Positions 5,547 to 5,901 of a stretch of 5,901 nt of DNA are shown piece after piece. A model generated the notes under the pieces. That model was not told the DNA's origin and did not search any database. It saw nothing but the letters and a program-made list of their open reading frames with translations. The first letter of the stretch is position 1, and every line of letters begins with the position of its first letter. A program made the position numbers and the translations under genes. Origin of the DNA: Akkermansiaceae bacterium UBA4589 (GTDB lineage Bacteria; Verrucomicrobiota; Verrucomicrobiia; Verrucomicrobiales; Akkermansiaceae); contig DGJT01000049.1 of NCBI GenBank assembly GCA_002387565.1, positions 1-5,901 of the forward strand, given 5' to 3'.

Positions 5547-5901
5547 ATGTCAGCAGCCAAGCATCTAGTTATTGGTATTCAAGGCCATGCTCTTACTTCG
5601 GAAGAGGTTTTGTTGATACAGCATTACCAGCCTGCAGGAGTTATCTTGTTTGGGCGTAATATCAAGAGTGTAGAGCAGCTTACTGAGCTTATAGCTCAAC
5701 TTAAAAGTTTAACAGGGAATCAGTTATTCATTAGCTTAGATTTAGAAGGTGGGCGCGTGAATAGGCTGAGAGATTTAGGCTTGGAGTTGCCCAGCGCCTC
5801 CCAATTAGCTCAAGCTGGAAATGAACTTTGGATTAAGGAGCAGGCACGCTTAATAGCACAAGCGATGGAGTTTTTTAGCTTTAATCTCAATTATGCGCCT
5901 G
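5547..5901 (+). CDS. nagZ: Beta-N-acetylhexosaminidase, glycoside hydrolase family 3 (NagZ-like), cut by the right edge
   Basis: Only the first 118 residues are in the window. NagZ removes N-acetylglucosamine from anhydromuropeptides in peptidoglycan recycling, normally in the cytoplasm. The visible part matches the start of the GH3 barrel: IGIQGHALTSEE (9-20), GVILFGRN (31-38), the sugar-binding-site segment SLDLEGGRVNRL (63-74), LPSASQLA (81-88) and FNLNYAP (112-118). The usual motif is DQEGGRV; here it is DLEGGRV. No signal peptide is visible, in keeping with a cytoplasmic enzyme. The catalytic KH.PGHG and Asp-His motifs of the family lie beyond the window, so activity cannot be judged. 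ATG 5547 is the only start after the in-frame TAG at 5535. An AGGAG at 5524-5528 overlaps the upstream stop but sits 18 bases away, too far for a normal Shine-Dalgarno. The gene follows the unknown membrane protein by 21 bases. A broader GH3 hexosaminidase is the alternative. Confidence 0.88.
   Translation, partial: MSAAKHLVIGIQGHALTSEEVLLIQHYQPAGVILFGRNIKSVEQLTELIAQLKSLTGNQLFISLDLEGGRVNRLRDLGLELPSASQLAQAGNELWIKEQARLIAQAMEFFSFNLNYAP

Noticed and set aside
1..5901. CRISPR arrays, tRNA or rRNA genes, toxin-antitoxin pairs, defence or secretion clusters
   Set aside because: No regularly spaced repeats, tRNA-like cloverleaf or rRNA sequence was seen, and the genes are all housekeeping or transport types apart from one unknown.

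Overview
This is a roughly 43% GC (eyeballed, not computed) bacterial chromosomal window with ordinary housekeeping genes. It has four complete genes, one gene cut by the right edge and one mobile-element relic cut by the left edge. The organism cannot be fixed from the sequence. A clue is that no gene has a Shine-Dalgarno motif at normal spacing, which fits lineages that rely little on it, such as Bacteroidota or PVC-type bacteria. A PVC member (Lentisphaerota/Verrucomicrobiota-like) is a low-confidence guess, and a gammaproteobacterium is not excluded.

Layout, left to right. (1) Positions 1-166, minus strand: remains of a REP-associated (Y1/HUH) transposase. The conserved N-terminus is joined almost directly, in another frame, to what looks like the family's C-terminal tail. 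(2) 206-2302, minus: a 698-residue Aas-type protein with an intact adenylate-forming acyl-ACP/acyl-CoA synthetase domain and an N-terminal acyltransferase (PlsC) domain that seems to have lost its catalytic residues. (3) 2303-2413: a short divergent control region with a promoter-like pair and an overlapping dyad. (4) 2414-2725, plus: translation initiation factor IF-1 with a basic N-terminal extension and no ATG start in frame. (5) 2830-4665, plus: an SLC13/DASS-type anion permease with two cytoplasmic TrkA-C domains. (6) 4666-4925: a non-coding gap with a long imperfect inverted repeat and a possible pseudoknot. (7) 4926-5525, plus: a membrane-anchored protein of unknown function. (8) 5547 to the right edge, plus: the N-terminal part of a glycoside hydrolase family 3 beta-N-acetylhexosaminidase (NagZ-like), 21 bases behind the unknown gene and probably in its operon.

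The genes do not form one pathway. Fatty-acid activation/phospholipid recycling, translation initiation, anion uptake and peptidoglycan recycling lie side by side. I see no clear undescribed multi-gene system. The points most worth following are the apparently dead PlsC domain on an intact synthetase, the missing canonical start of infA, and the structured intergenic segment before the unknown gene.
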